DNA from: Erythroxylum novogranatense
Lineage: Eukaryota > Streptophyta > Magnoliopsida > Malpighiales > Erythroxylaceae
Length of the DNA stretch: 64,000 nt
Direction: 5' to 3'
NCBI GenBank assembly: GCA_029891385.1
Contig: JAIWQS010000251.1
Location: 434,001 to 498,000 of the forward strand
The stretch's first letter is position 1. Every line of letters begins with the position of its first letter. Below are positions 48,158-60,194 of the stretch, one piece after another. Position numbers and translations under genes: made by a program. Under the pieces are notes generated by a model, which saw only the letters and a list, made by a program, of their open reading frames with translations, did not search any database and was not told the origin of the DNA.

Positions 48158-49290
48158 ATGCCACCTCGAAGGAGAACTCGCGGAGCTATGACTCGATCTC
48201 ATTCTCGTCAAGGGAGCACGGATGAATCCCATATTCCTCAGGATGCCGGGACACATTCTGTTCCTATTTCAGAGGAACCTAGTTTGCAACAAGAAGTGCC
48301 TCCACCGCCTCCTCCTATGCCTCAGGGAACTTCCATGGATCCGAGTTTCTTTCAAGCCTTTTCTTGCTTTCACGTATACCATAGGTCAGAGATCTCAGAT
48401 GCCGATGCAAGCTTCAGTAGACAGGAGTGGGCAGTATGATAAGCTCCGTAAGTTTGGGGCTGTGGATTTCAGTGGGACGACTAATCCAAAAGAGGTTGAA
48501 GCTTGGTTGAAGAGGACCGAGAGGGTTCTAGTACAGATGAAATGCTCAGATGAGGACAAGTTAGACTATGCATTCAGTTTGTTGTAGGGAGATGCACTGC
48601 ATTGGTGGGAATCAGTGCCCCACAGTCAGGTTATGCCATCGGTGTTGACATGGAGGGACTTTGTAGAAGTGTTTCGAAAGAAGTATCTCTCCAGAGTCTA
48701 TGTGCAAGATAAGGCCAGGGAATTTCTGAATCTCATGCAGAGGGACATAAGCGTGAGCGAGTATGAGCTGAAGTTCACACAGCTTTCCCGTTATGCAGCT
48801 AACATTGTAGCAACAGAGGAAGACAAGTGCCGCAAGTTTGAAGGAGGTCTTCACTTGGGAATCAGGGAGAAAGTCCTGATTCACAATTTATGTGACTACC
48901 AGCAGTTGGTGGATGCTACTCTCCAGGCTGAGAAGCTGGAGAATATCATAAATGAAGCGAACAAGAAGAGGAAGAATAGGGAGCAGACTTTCAGGAAGGG
49001 TACTAGTGCTCCATTGCCTGAGAGGAGCACGAGAAGCTCTCACAGTCAGAGTGAAGTGGGTAGCAGTGGGACTACCAGGAACAAGCAGGTGAGGGCAGTA
49101 TCAGGGCAAGCTTCTAATGTGGGAGGCACAGGTAGAGCTGGACGGAGTTGGTTCACCCACCCCTTATGTGATCAGTGTGGGAAACATCACCAGGGAGAGC
49201 GCCTCAGGTAACTTGGAGTTTGTTTTAGATGCGGAGAGAAGGGACATATAGCCAAGAATTGTCCACAGGCACCGAGACAAGAGGGGTCGA
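48158..49290 (+). pseudogene. B5 gag with zinc knuckle
   Basis: ATG at 48158 starts MPPRRRTRGAMTRSHSRQG, a usual beginning for Tekay-type Gag, preceded by a pyrimidine tract ending TTCAAG. A frameshift lies between about 48360 and 48420. The core follows (LRKFGAVDFSGTTNPKEVEA; VFRKKYLSRVYVQDKAREFL), with stops at 48585-48587 and 49209-49211 in the second frame. The zinc knuckle CFRCGEKGHIAKNC is at 49221-49262. With two in-frame stops and one shift, Gag cannot be made whole. Confidence 0.9.
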
Positions 49291-49417
49291 GCCAAGCTCA
49301 AGGCGTGTAAAGCTTGATGGGAACCAAAGGCGATTCGAGGTAGGCAGCTCTGGGACTGCAAGGAAGGCTATTCCTCCAGGAAGGCCAAGGGGTTAGGCGC
49401 CGGCAAGAGTATTTGCC

Positions 49418-50833
49418 ATGACTAAGGAAGAAGCTGCAGCCGCACCTGATGTTGTCACGGGTATGGCTCAGTTATATGATTCAGCAGTATTTGTTTTGAT
49501 TGATTTTGGTTCCATGAATTCTTTTGTTTTTGCGAGCATAGCATTGCATGGTGTGAGTTCTGTGCCTTTGGATAGGCCTTTGATTGTCAGTACTCCACTA
49601 GGGAGGAATGTGGTGATCAGTCAGGTGTATGAGCAGTGTGAGCTTTTCATTGATGGTGCTAGATTGGTAATGGACTTACTACCGCTAGACCTTCGAGGGT
49701 TAGATGTTATCCTGGGGATGGATACTATGGAGAAATATCTGGCCAAGCTGGATTGTGGTCGGAAAGAGGTGGAGTTTGATCTGGGCAATGGTGAGAAGGT
49801 GATCTTCAGAGGGGACAGAAAGACATCCTCGCTAAGACTGATTTCAGCTATGTTAGCTGAAAGGATGATGGGCCAGGGATGTGAAGCTTACTTGGCACAT
49901 GTTGTAGATGCCGATGTGCATGAAGGGAAGTTAGAGGATTCCCCGGTTGTGAGGGAGTTTCCAGATATTTTCCCATATGAGTTACCAGGTTTGCCGCTGG
50001 TGAGGGTAATCAAGTTTGTCATTGACTTGATTCCCGGAACCGCGCCAATCTCTATACCGCCTTACAGGATGGCTCCAGTTGAGTTGAGGGAGCTTAAGGA
50101 ACAGTTGGAGGAACTGTTAGAGAAGGGGTATGTCAGACCGAGTTCGTCTCCTTGGGGAGCACCGGTTTTATTTGTTAAGAAGAAGGATGGATCATGGCGG
50201 ATGTGTATTGACTATCGAAGACTCAACAAGGTGACAATTAAAAACAAGTATCATTTGCCACGGATAGATGATCTGTTTGATCAACTGCAGGGAGCACGGG
50301 TTTTTTCCAAGATTGATCTCAGGTCAGGCTATCATCAGCTCAGAATCAAGGAGGCTGATGTAAGCAAGACAACATTCAGGACTCGGTATGGACATTATGA
50401 GTTTTTGGTTATGCCATTCGGCTTAACCAATGTTTCAGCTGCTTTCATGGATCTCATGAATAGGGTCTTCAAGGAGTTTCTAGATCAGTTTGTCATAGTG
50501 TTTATAGATGACATTCTGGTGTATTCTAAGAGTGAAGAAGAGCATGAGGAGCATCTCAGGATTGTATTGCAGACTCTTAGGGAGAGAGAGCTTTATGCCA
50601 AGTTCAGCAAGTGTGAGTTTTGGCTTCATGAGGTGACTTTCCTTGGACATGTGATTTCGCAAGATGGTGTTCATGTTGATCCGAGGAAAGTTGAAGCAGT
50701 AGTGAATTGGCATGTACCCAAGACAGTGACAGAGGTAAGGAGTTTTCTGGGTCTGGCAAGTTACTACATGAGGTTTGTAGAAGGATTCTCTATGATAGCT
50801 GCTCCGATGACCAAGCTATTGAGGAAGAATTAG
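49418..50833 (+). CDS. B5 protease and reverse transcriptase frame (471 codons)
   Basis: This is the longest open frame of the window. The protease site reads [15 protein letters not shown], where family members usually have DPGSTHSF, so activity is doubtful. [20 protein letters not shown] closes the protease. RT follows: [75 protein letters not shown], and the active site [15 protein letters not shown] (both Asp present). [20 protein letters not shown] and [17 protein letters not shown] mark the thumb/connection. A TAG at 50831-50833 separates it from RNase H. The true frame begins upstream, fused to Gag in the family; 49418 is only the first ATG of the open stretch. Confidence 0.9.
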   Translation: MTKEEAAAAPDVVTGMAQLYDSAVFVLIDFGSMNSFVFASIALHGVSSVPLDRPLIVSTPLGRNVVISQVYEQCELFIDGARLVMDLLPLDLRGLDVILGMDTMEKYLAKLDCGRKEVEFDLGNGEKVIFRGDRKTSSLRLISAMLAERMMGQGCEAYLAHVVDADVHEGKLEDSPVVREFPDIFPYELPGLPLVRVIKFVIDLIPGTAPISIPPYRMAPVELRELKEQLEELLEKGYVRPSSSPWGAPVLFVKKKDGSWRMCIDYRRLNKVTIKNKYHLPRIDDLFDQLQGARVFSKIDLRSGYHQLRIKEADVSKTTFRTRYGHYEFLVMPFGLTNVSAAFMDLMNRVFKEFLDQFVIVFIDDILVYSKSEEEHEEHLRIVLQTLRERELYAKFSKCEFWLHEVTFLGHVISQDGVHVDPRKVEAVVNWHVPKTVTEVRSFLGLASYYMRFVEGFSMIAAPMTKLLRKN

Positions 50834-51609
50834 AAGTTTATCTAGACTGATGAGTGCCAGAAGAGCTTTGAGGAGCTCAAGCTCAGACTGACAAGTGCTC
50901 CAGTGTTGATTTTTCCTTCTGGTGATGAGGGCTATACAATGTATAGTGATGCTTCGAGGAAAGGTCTGGGTTGCGTATTGATGCAAGGAGACAGGGTGAT
51001 AGCTTATGCTTCCAAGCAACTGAAGCAGTATGAGTTGAATTACCCGACTCATGACTTGGAGTTGGCAACAGTGATCTTTTCCTTGAAGATTTGGAGGCAT
51101 TATCTATATGGAGTTCAGATAAGGATCTTTACTGATCACAAGAGCCTCAAGTACTTACTGAGCCAAAAGGAATTAAATTTGAGACAGAGAAGGTGGATTG
51201 AGTTACTCAAGGACTATGATTTGTTGATTGAGTACCACCCAGGTAAAGCGAATGTCGTAGCTGATGCTTTGAGCAGGAAGTCTTCTATTGCTCACGTTCA
51301 GACAGTTTATCTTCCTTTATTGGAAGAGATGGCTAAGCTTAAGATAAGCTTGAAGCAGGAGGAACCAGATTGCCTTCTAGCTAATTTCAGAGTGAGACCG
51401 GTACTCAGGGAGAAGGTTAGGGAGTTGCAGGCACAGGATACAGAGTTGAGCAAGCTTCGAGAGGAAATTCAGAATGGTAAGGCTTCTGGAGTAGTAGTGA
51501 GGGATGATGGACTCATGACAGTGGGGGACAGACTTTGTATTCCAGACAGCAGGGAAGTTAAGGATGAGATTTTGGATGAGGCACACAATGTGCGTTATGC
51601 CATGCACCC
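50834..51609 (+). pseudogene. B5 RNase H and integrase N-terminus, cut by an insertion
   Basis: After the TAG and a second stop ([18 protein letters not shown]), RNase H is open: [47 protein letters not shown], and [10 protein letters not shown]. The spacer to integrase follows ([20 protein letters not shown], then [14 protein letters not shown]). The HHCC module begins and is broken after MHP at 51609 by the 4.4 kb LTR. The continuation is at 56042, and the two halves are in matching frame. Confidence 0.92.
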
Positions 51610-54600
51610 TGTTGGGACCCGATCCGGGAACCGGATCCCAACCGAAAAACGAAGAACGAAGGAGACGAAAGCGAATAAAAACGGAAATTTCGCATCGATA
51701 TTTCGAATCGGAAACAAATAGCGGAAGCCAATAGCAAAACGAACTCAAATCACAAAGCAAGCGGAAGCAAAGCAAATGCGAATCTAATACAGAATCGAAA
51801 CGGAAGCAAATGAAAGCGGAAGCAATAACTAATGGAACCAAACGAACAGATTTTGAAGCGAAATGATATACAGAAGTACCGAAGCAAAACGAAGCGAAAT
51901 CGATACTTAACAAATGTCCGACATCCGTGCATAAATTATCTAAAGGAAGCATCGCGTTAGAAATCTAGACTAAGACATATCCGAAATCTGGTATAAATTT
52001 TCTTTTTCTTTTTCATTCCTTTTCTCGTTACTCAATTACATACAAATCATAATCAATCCATACAATTTCCTTTTTGGAAATTTATCCTCATGCAAATCTC
52101 TAAATCTGATCATATTCTTATATATCCGTACAAGTCCCAAAATACATTTTTATCCCAAATTTTATCGAAAATTCGGCAGCATAACGGCTGCCTTATGACT
52201 AACTCAAACCTGCAAAAAGTTCAAAACAACACTTTTATAATATCCAATCAATCACACAAATACCAGAATCCACCGAACCCTCCGTCCGGGATCTCAGCAC
52301 ACACAAACGCAAACCTACTTCTAAAACATTCTTATAACTGCAATTCAATATACTGATCTCATAACTCAATCCCCTTTCCAAATTCATACACAATTTCATA
52401 TACAATATACTTTAATGGCATTGCAAGCCATTTACAAAACCCAAAATATTCAAAATCTCAAAATTTACATAACAATACAAACGATGCAAACACGGACCAA
52501 ACGTCTTCACATTCTTTCATCCGATCTCCTGCTCGAAACCTGGAGATGGGGATGAAGGGGGGTGAGCTCGGAAGCTCGTGGATAACACATTTATAAAATG
52601 ACAAATAAGCAAAAATCATTTCTTTCATAAACTTTTTGCCAAACGGGCTAATTTTTCAACTTTGTAACTTTTCAAACGGTTTCTCAAACCTTTAATTTTC
52701 TTTCGAGCTTTTCATAACAAAAGTCACTTTTTTTCTTGCTCAATTTTGTTTAAACATGAATGCAAAGACAGAACAAATCAAAACACATAACATATCGAAT
52801 GGTCTGGTTTGATCCAAATAGAGCGTCTTGCACATTCTCGCGATAAGCGGTCTGTGCTGGGAATAGAGCGAGCGTACTACACTTTCTCAAAGCGGTCCGA
52901 TTGTAGCCGTGAAGGAGTCCAAATCGAGCTCCGTGCCACTAGCGGGCAGCCGGAGAAAGCTATACTGAATAGAGGCAAAGTAATCGACTCACAAAAGGAC
53001 CTAAGAACCCACATAACACGAACGAAAACGGAGATTCAAATTGTTCAAGGCACTTTTCAAAATCTTGTCTTTCTAACTTTATTTCATCGAACTTAAACAA
53101 ACTCGCAATTCACACATATCATACAAGTCAAGAAGTTCAATCAATCAATAATTTCAACAATTTGCACAATTTATCAATGCATACACAACCAACGCAGTTT
53201 CAGAAATTTCTATCAATTTATCACATCATTTAAAACAATGAATTTAAGCTTATAATAATTTTTCAGAAGGCATTCGGAAATCATAATTTCAAACATTTAC
53301 AAAAACAATAATTTATCAAAAATTCACAATTTTGCTTTCTTTAATTTTCGAAAATTCATATTAAGCTTACAGATCAAAATATAAATATGCTACCCACTTC
53401 GAATTGACGCTAATAATTTGCTTTGTGCCTCAATTACTCCAAAGCCTCCTTCTTTCTTCCACATTAAAATTTTCCTAAACCACAAATACCCAAATTCAAC
53501 ATCATAAAAATCATCATCCTCAAATTTCACTTAGGAATTCACCAATTGACCATATTTCCACGCTATCTAATTCAACAATTTTGAAAACCCCCAATTTTCA
53601 AAATTAGCCTAAACTCATTCACTTAAATTCAATATTATAAATCACTTAATTTTCAAAATTGAGGTCACAATTCATCAATTCATACTAATTTCAAGATATC
53701 TAAACCACCAATTTCAAAAATCCCTAAATCTCAAAATTGACCTAAACCAATTTATCTAAATTCAATATCATAAAACACAAATTCCTCAAAATTGGTATCA
53801 TAATTCACTAATCCATCATATTTTCCATGATTCTAAGCCAATAATTTCTTAAAATCCCAATTTTCTAAATTAGGCATAAATCCAAATTAATTTCCATCCA
53901 AAATTAAACACAACCTAAGGCATATATATCAAAACCAACTTCATAAATCACAAACCCATATCATTATCCATATTTCTAAACCAAAAATTCATCAAAAACT
54001 CAAAGTTGAAAATTTTCTCTTACCTCTTTCTCTTTCATTTTCAAAATTTCTTGGTTCCATTTGAAAGCTTTGACCTCCTTCCTCCTTTTTCCCTTGGAAG
54101 ATACTCAAAACTCTTGCTTGAATACCCTTGAAAATCGAAATCTAGCATTTTTTCCTTATACGAAACTTCTTCTTTCTCTTCTCTTCTTCTTTTCTTTCGT
54201 TTCTTCTTCTTTTCTATAGAATACTCGTGAATCTCCCTCATATAAAAACGACAATCTCTTATAGTTTTAAAGCCATGTCATTTAAAATTTGATTAAAAGA
54301 CCAAAATGCCCTTACATTTACCTTATGTCATTCTCACTTGCGGGTCTGATTCGCACTATCAAGTTGAAGGAATTTGTTAAAACTTACTTCTAGATAAATG
54401 TTCCTCTCAATCATACGAATCCAACGCCACCGACCGCGCTCAATTCGGATCACTACACCAAAAGTTATGCGTAAAACAGTGCGGGTATATCCATATTCTA
54501 ACACATTTTCCATATACGATTATTTCCTTCCAGAACTTTACATTCTTAATCCCAAAATTAAAACTCTATGTCTTCATAATAATTGTAGCCTTATGTCTCT

Positions 54601-56041
54601 AGTTTAATTCAAATCAAGAATCTTCTCATTTCGATTCCCAGATCAAAAGTTATGCTCAAAATACTCTCAGATGTTCCTAATCCAAAAATTTCACACAAAT
54701 CCGAACTTAAATTCAGAAATTGAAAGTCTTAGGAGAAAATTTGACATTTCATTTCTTTATATGATTTGTAGCCCCTTGTCTTAGCTTTATTTCTCCTCAA
54801 GAATCGCTTCAATCGGATCTCTGTAGATCCTGAATTTCTCAAAATACTGAACTAGGTTTGGAAAATTTTCCGACTCACTTTGATTAAATTAATCACCATT
54901 AATTTAATCTCAAAAATTCATAATTTTCCATGAGGATGTAGATAATTTTCTTAGGAATCCAGCGCCGCAAGAATCAACTCAATCGGATATCGGACGGAAA
55001 AGATATGAGCAAAATAGTGAACAAAGGTCGGATTTGTGAAAGGAAATAACCAAAAGAACCAAAACGACGTCGCACCACGCAAGGGAAAACGGCGTCGTGC
55101 GAGGGTGGAACGCCCGCGTTTTGGGCGAGGCGAGCGCTCACTCGCCCTGGCGACACGTCGCCCTAGCGATGCGAGCTGATCGCTCGCCGTTGCTAGGGCG
55201 ATGAATCGCCCTAGCGACTGGGATACTTCATTATTCTTTTTCCTTTTTTTTCACATAAAAATCTGAAACTTCCAAAATTCATAACTCTTACTCCCGAACT
55301 CCAATTTTGACAAACTTAGTCTCTATAGAAAGCTTAAAGGAAGCTCTACATCTTCCATGAAGAACATGAAAATCAATTCGACTCCAAGGGAGTCCATTTT
55401 CCGGTCAAAGATACTATCCTCTAATAATCATGCTAAAACCACAATATAAACTTGTAAAAATCATAACTTATTATTCCGAGATCGAAAAATTGCATACTTT
55501 ATATCGAAAGAAAGATCAAAACAAACCCTTCAATTTTCATGAAGAACATCAAAGCTCAATTAACCTCTAACTAGGTTAATTTCTCAGTCAAAGTTTCAAC
55601 CATAATAAAAGTCAAACCTTTCAAACATAAACTCTGACTGATCATAACTTCCACTCCCGATATCGAAAAATTGCAAACTTTATGGCTACAGAAAGCTCTT
55701 AACGTACTCTACAAGTTTCCAGAAGACTATTTTCTCAAATTATGCCTAAATCAAAAGTCAACTTTCAAAGGCCAAAAAGTTAACTATTTCACAATTTTTC
55801 ATATTTTCACACTTTCTCTTTTTAGTTCTTGCCATTTAACTTCATTTCAATCAACTCATCCACTTAATTTCATAAACCATATCAATTCACTCAAAACCCC
55901 AAAGATATCAAAATCAGATCATTTCTTTATTTCTCAATATTCTTTAAATTTTAAGACATCTCTTATACAAGACATACACAAAGCACTCCTTAAATTTCAT
56001 TTTCATAATTCAAAATTTCACTCAAAGATCGGGGTCCAACA
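51610..56041 (-). mobile_element. 4.4 kb solo LTR, group B, in B5 integrase
   Basis: It begins TGTTGGGACCCGATCC and ends GATCGGGGTCCAACA, so the ends are inverted copies. CACCC precedes it (51605-51609), and the right junction reads CAACACCCAGG. A CACCC duplication fits if two bases (CA) were lost at the LTR end. The internal layout is reversed relative to other group B LTRs, so its sense is minus: structured block 52795-53000, purine tract near 54060-54240 (pyrimidines on plus), about 180 bp units (starts 55349, 55531, 55712), and GC-rich palindromic cassette 55070-55230. No coding content; frames in it are short. Confidence 0.88.
55070..55230. repeat. GC-rich palindromic cassette
   Basis: Repeated TCGCCCTAGCGA and GGCGAGCG phrases. 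CTAGGGCGAT and ATCGCCCTAG form a perfect 10 bp stem around GA near 55193-55214. CpG-rich in AT-rich surroundings. Confidence 0.85.
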
Positions 56042-57270
56042 CCCAGGTAGCACCAGGATGTACAGAGATTTGAGAGAGCATTTCTGGTGGAAGGGCATGA
56101 AGAGGGATGTAGCAGAGTATGTCAGTAAGTGTCTCGTGTGTCAACAAGTCAAGGCTGAACATCAGGCGCCTTCAGGCAAGTTAAGGCCATTGTCCATTCC
56201 TGAGTGGAAGTGGCAAAAGAGTAACCATAGATTTTCTGATGGGTTTGCCCAAGACCAGTAGGAAGCATGATGCCATATGGGTTATTGTGGATCGGTTGAC
56301 GAAGTCAGCCCATTTTTTGGCCATAAAGCAGATTGATTCTTTGCATGTGTTGGCAAAGAAGTACATTGATGAGATAGTAAGATTGCATGGGATTCCAGAT
56401 TCCATAGTTTCTGATAGGGATCCTCGGTTCACCTCGAGATTTTGGGGAAGCTTGCAGGAAGCTTTAGGTACTAAGCTGCATTTTAGTACGTCATTTCACC
56501 CTCAGACGGATGGTCAATCTGAGAGGACCATTCGGACACTTGAGGGAATGCTCAGGGCATGTGTGATGGATTTCAAAGGAGCTTGGAATGAGCATTTGCC
56601 ATTGGTCGAATTTGCTTATAATAATTCGTACCATTCGAGCATTCAGATGGCTCCATATGAGGCATTGTATGGAAGGAAGTGTAGAACTTCGATATGTTGG
56701 GATGAAGAAGGAGAGAGGAAATTGGTGGGACCAAAGTTGATTCAGATGACAGTGGATAAAGTCAATCTGGTTAAGCAGCAGCTTAAGGCAGCCCAGGATA
56801 GGATGAAGAGTTACACTGATACTCATCGGAAGGAGATGAAGTATAAAGTCGGTGAGAAAGTGTTCCTCAAGACGTCTCCTTGGAAGGGAGTAATGAGGTT
56901 TGGCAAGAAAGGCAAGTTGAGTCCAAGATACGTGGGTCTTTATGAGATTCTTGAGAGGATCGGATCTCTAGCTTACAGGTTGGCGTTGCCACCAGAGTTG
57001 TCTCAGATTCATGATGTCTTTCATGTTTCCATACTGAGGAGGTACAGATCAGATCCTTCTCATGTCATTCAGGTTCCAGAGGTTCAGTTAAGAGACGACT
57101 TGAGTTATGAGAAAATCCTAGTAGAGATATTGGACACAAAGGAAAAGGTCCTCAGGAATAAGACAGTTCAGCTAGTTAAAGTTCTGTGGAAGAACCATTC
57201 AGTGGAAGAAGCCACGTGGGAGCCATTGGACGCCATGAAAGAGAAGTATCCAAGTCTTTTCGATGATTAA
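56042..57270 (+). pseudogene. B5 integrase core and chromodomain (one frameshift)
   Basis: It starts with the rest of the HHCC module (REHFWWKGMKRDVAEYVSKC, then LVCQQVKAEHQAP), shifts frame near 56218 at the first catalytic Asp segment (NHRFSDG in place of the usual TMDF), and continues in the 343-codon frame from 56239. [29 protein letters not shown] (second Asp) and QTDGQSERTIRTLEGMLRAC (Glu) are present. The C-terminal region has YEALYGRKCRTSICWDEEGE and the chromodomain LRNKTVQLVKVLWKNHSVEE with ATWEP. It ends at TAA 57268, shortly before the polypurine tract. The single shift makes it a pseudogene. Confidence 0.92.
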
Positions 57271-57292
57271 TTTCGAGGACGAAATTTCTTTT

Positions 57293-57306
57293 AAGAGGGG
57301 GAGAAA
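57293..57306 (+). promoter_or_regulatory. polypurine tract of B5
   Basis: AAGAGGGGGAGAAA immediately precedes the 3' LTR. The conserved phrase GAGGACGAAATTTCTTTT is just upstream. Confidence 0.9.
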
Positions 57307-59389
57307 TGTTGGGCCCCAAATTTGTTTTTTTTAATGTTGTTAAGTATGAATTATTTTGATTGTGTTAGTTGTATGATTTATGGCATAGTTTGATTTATTG
57401 AAAGTATTAATGGAAAATTAGGATTTATTTAAGTTTAGTATGGAATAATGGTTATGAAAGAGTAAAAATGTTTAAGGGCAAAATGGGCAAGGCACATAAG
57501 TTATGGTGTTTAAGGCTTACCAAGCAGGGCATTTTAGTACATGTGCTATTTAGGGCTTAAGAATTAGAAAAGAGGAAAAGAAAAGGAAAGGAAAATAGAA
57601 AGAAGAAGAGAAAAACAGAAGAGAGAGTCGTGGGAAGAGAGGAAGAAGAAGAAAGGGGAAAAGCTTAGATTTGAGGATTTTCGACAGGTTAGAAGCATTC
57701 TTCAGGTAAGTTCAACTCTTTCACTCTTGTTTGAGATGGTTTGAAACCTAGAATGGGTTGTATGAAGGTAGAAACGTTGGTTTAGGGTTTATGGTAGAAC
57801 TTTGGTAGAAATTCTTGGGTTGTTGTGTTGTTGATATTTTTGGTGTTAGAATGAGTTTAGAAAGGAAGTATATGACTTGATTAAAGGGTTAGATGTGTTG
57901 TAGTTGAGAAAGGGAAGGATTAAAGGTTGAAAATGTTGAAATCTGGGTTCGGGAGTCGACCCTCCGTCTGCATGCGTCATGACGTGTCAGTCAAGACGCC
58001 ATCAGATGCCAGTCAAGACGTCATGACGAAAGCGAGCCTCGTCGCGGCGAGGCCAGTTTTTTCAGCAACGATGTTTTTAGTGTTTTGAGCATATCTTTTG
58101 CTACAGAAGCCCTTTTGAGGTGATTTTTTAGGTGTTGTAAACTAGAGAAATAGATCTACAAGTTTCGTGAAATGATGAATTTATGAATCAGTTTCTAAGA
58201 ATATGGAATTTTGGATGGAAGTTAAGAATGGACATATTGTGTCAGCATGAGTTTTTGAATGGGATTTTGGTTCTTATTTTTAGGAGATCTAGTAAGGCAA
58301 GAGGATCAAGAGGCTCGAGAGGAAACTCATTCCTAAGCAAGAACAAGCAAGGAATTCAGGTGGGTTCATGTTTATAATAGAGTAAATAAATCACTCATTG
58401 TTTTGTTTAATCAAGAAAGAGTTAATGCATTTAAATTGCATCATCACGATTGCATTACATACTCTTATGAATGATTATAGGTTGTTATATGATTTGCATT
58501 CATGAATTATGAAAAGGATTCCAAAAAGGGGTTTTTTCTCCTTTCATGAATACATGTACATGAAATCATGTTTTACGAATATATGACAAGCAAGTTTACA
58601 AGCAAGTGCCAGTTTGGCAAACAAGTTTACAAGAACATGAATCATGCATATTTATGTGGGTTTGCGGTGTCCCTCACGAATAGTCAAGTGCACATTGACT
58701 CACGAAAAGGCTTCTCCTTTTGCCGCTAGTGGCACTGTGGTTTCTCACAAGGATTCCCTCACGAAACTACGTCTACACATCAACATTTTGATGGTATGTG
58801 TAGTACGTCATGAACCAGGGACAACCCAAATCATTATGTTATGTTATGTGTTTATGATTTGTTATTATGAATCATGCATCATGAATTGTTCAAGAATCAA
58901 GCATTTTTCAAGACAATGACTCATACATGCTCAATTGTTATGATTTCAACAAGTACCACGGCAATGAGTTATTTTTGAATACTTTTGCTTATTGCTATAT
59001 TATGAATATGTTCCCAAGAGCTTTATAGCTCACCCCCTCTAAATCTCCCCCATTCAGGTGACGAGCAAGAGACCGAGTGAGTCACGAGTTACGGCGGCAC
59101 TCCATTTTGTCATGTTTATTTTTAAGCTTTAGTTTCATTTCAAGTACTATTGGTTCAAGAGTATTTTGTATTTTTGGCTCTTGAACTCAAAGTTGTAATT
59201 TGGTTTGAGATATTGTTAAAGCTTTATGAAACTCATCTTTTGGAGCATGAATTATAGATTTTTTTGTTTAAATCACATGAAAGCAGGTTTTAAGTTTATT
59301 TTCCAGCAGGCCCATTAATCTTCCGCGGGTCTTTCTTTAAATGTATAATTAGCATGTTTCACGTCGGGCTCCGGTAGTGGGGTCCAACA
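57307..59389 (+). repeat. 3' LTR of B5
   Basis: 2,083 bp, TGTTGGGCCCC to GGTCCAACA, collinear with 45979-47998. It keeps a cassette at 57968-58040 with two CGTCATGACG palindromes (57975-57984 and 58019-58028). The structured block at 58660-58830 has stem CTACACAT/ATGTGTAG (58773-58780 and 58796-58803). Confidence 0.95.
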
Positions 59390-59394
59390 GTACT

Positions 59395-60194
59395 GGAGCT
59401 CCCCAAGGTGAAACGCTAGGTCTTATAAAACCCTTTTCCAACAACTCTTGCAACTGAGCTTTCAGCTCCTTCAGTTCCACAGGTGCCATCCTATATGGAG
59501 GAATGGATATAGGAGCAGCGCCTGGAACCAGATCAATTGTGAACTCTATTTCCCGATCTAGTAGTAAACCAGGTAACTCTTCAGGAAACACATCTCAGAA
59601 TTCCTTAACCACTGGAATGTCCTATACGCTCTGCTCAACCCTAATATCAATAATGTGGGCCAGATAAGCCTCACATCCTCCCTGCATCAACCTCAATGCA
59701 CTCATGAAGGATATCATCCTAGCTGGCACTGCCTGACTAATTGCTCTGAATACTGCTCTAGGCTGACCAGGAGATTATAATACTACCTCCTTGGTGTAAC
59801 AATTCATGATGGCCCTATGGGTAGTGAGCCAATCTATGCCTAAGATCACATCTATCTCCTTCAATTGCAATACTATCAGGTTTGCCTCCAACTCTGCTCA
59901 ATCAATCTTAACTAAACACCTCTTGCATACCTCACCGATAACAGTAGTGCTACCTAGAGGTGTACTCACCTCTAGCCCATACTGCAGTAACTCCCTATCA
60001 CAATGCAGCCAACATGCCAAATGCGGTGCAATAAAAGAGTGTGTGGATCCTGGATCTAGTAGTGCAAATGCCTCCAAATCATAAACAAGAAGCGCACCTG
60101 CAACCACATCTGGTGAGTCTTGAGCCTCTTGCCTGGTCATAGCATAGACTCTAGCCTGGGACTGTGGTCGGCTGCCCGGTCCCTCAGGCCTCAC
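59395..60194 (-). pseudogene. H protease and reverse transcriptase N-terminus
   Basis: On the minus strand: QSQARVYAMTRQEAQDSPDV, then the protease site FALLDPGSTHSFIAPHLA, ending in GEVCKRCLVKID with a stop near 59898. After shifted sequence, the RT N-terminal region reads [40 protein letters not shown] and the motif before GAPVL, where B5 inserted (TSD 59390-59394). The RT continues at 45978. The same phrases in A3 (31620-31955) show that H and A3 are closely related. Confidence 0.88.

Larger units (their letters stand above)
45979..59389 (+). mobile_element. complete gypsy (Tekay-like) element B5, target duplication GTACT
   Basis: LTRs 45979-47998 and 57307-59389 flank primer site, gag-pol and polypurine tract, and GTACT occurs at 45974-45978 and 59390-59394. 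The element is 13.4 kb, of which 4.4 kb is a solo LTR inserted at 51610. It split the RT of element H in the conserved GAPVLFVKK segment. Its pol is the best preserved in the window: a 471-codon frame covers protease and RT, and a 343-codon frame covers most of integrase and the chromodomain. Its two LTRs are very similar, so insertion is relatively recent. Confidence 0.95.

Noticed and set aside
54041..54241. Lys/Glu-rich minus-strand frame
   Set aside because: The same purine-rich LTR tract in the minus-oriented solo LTR.
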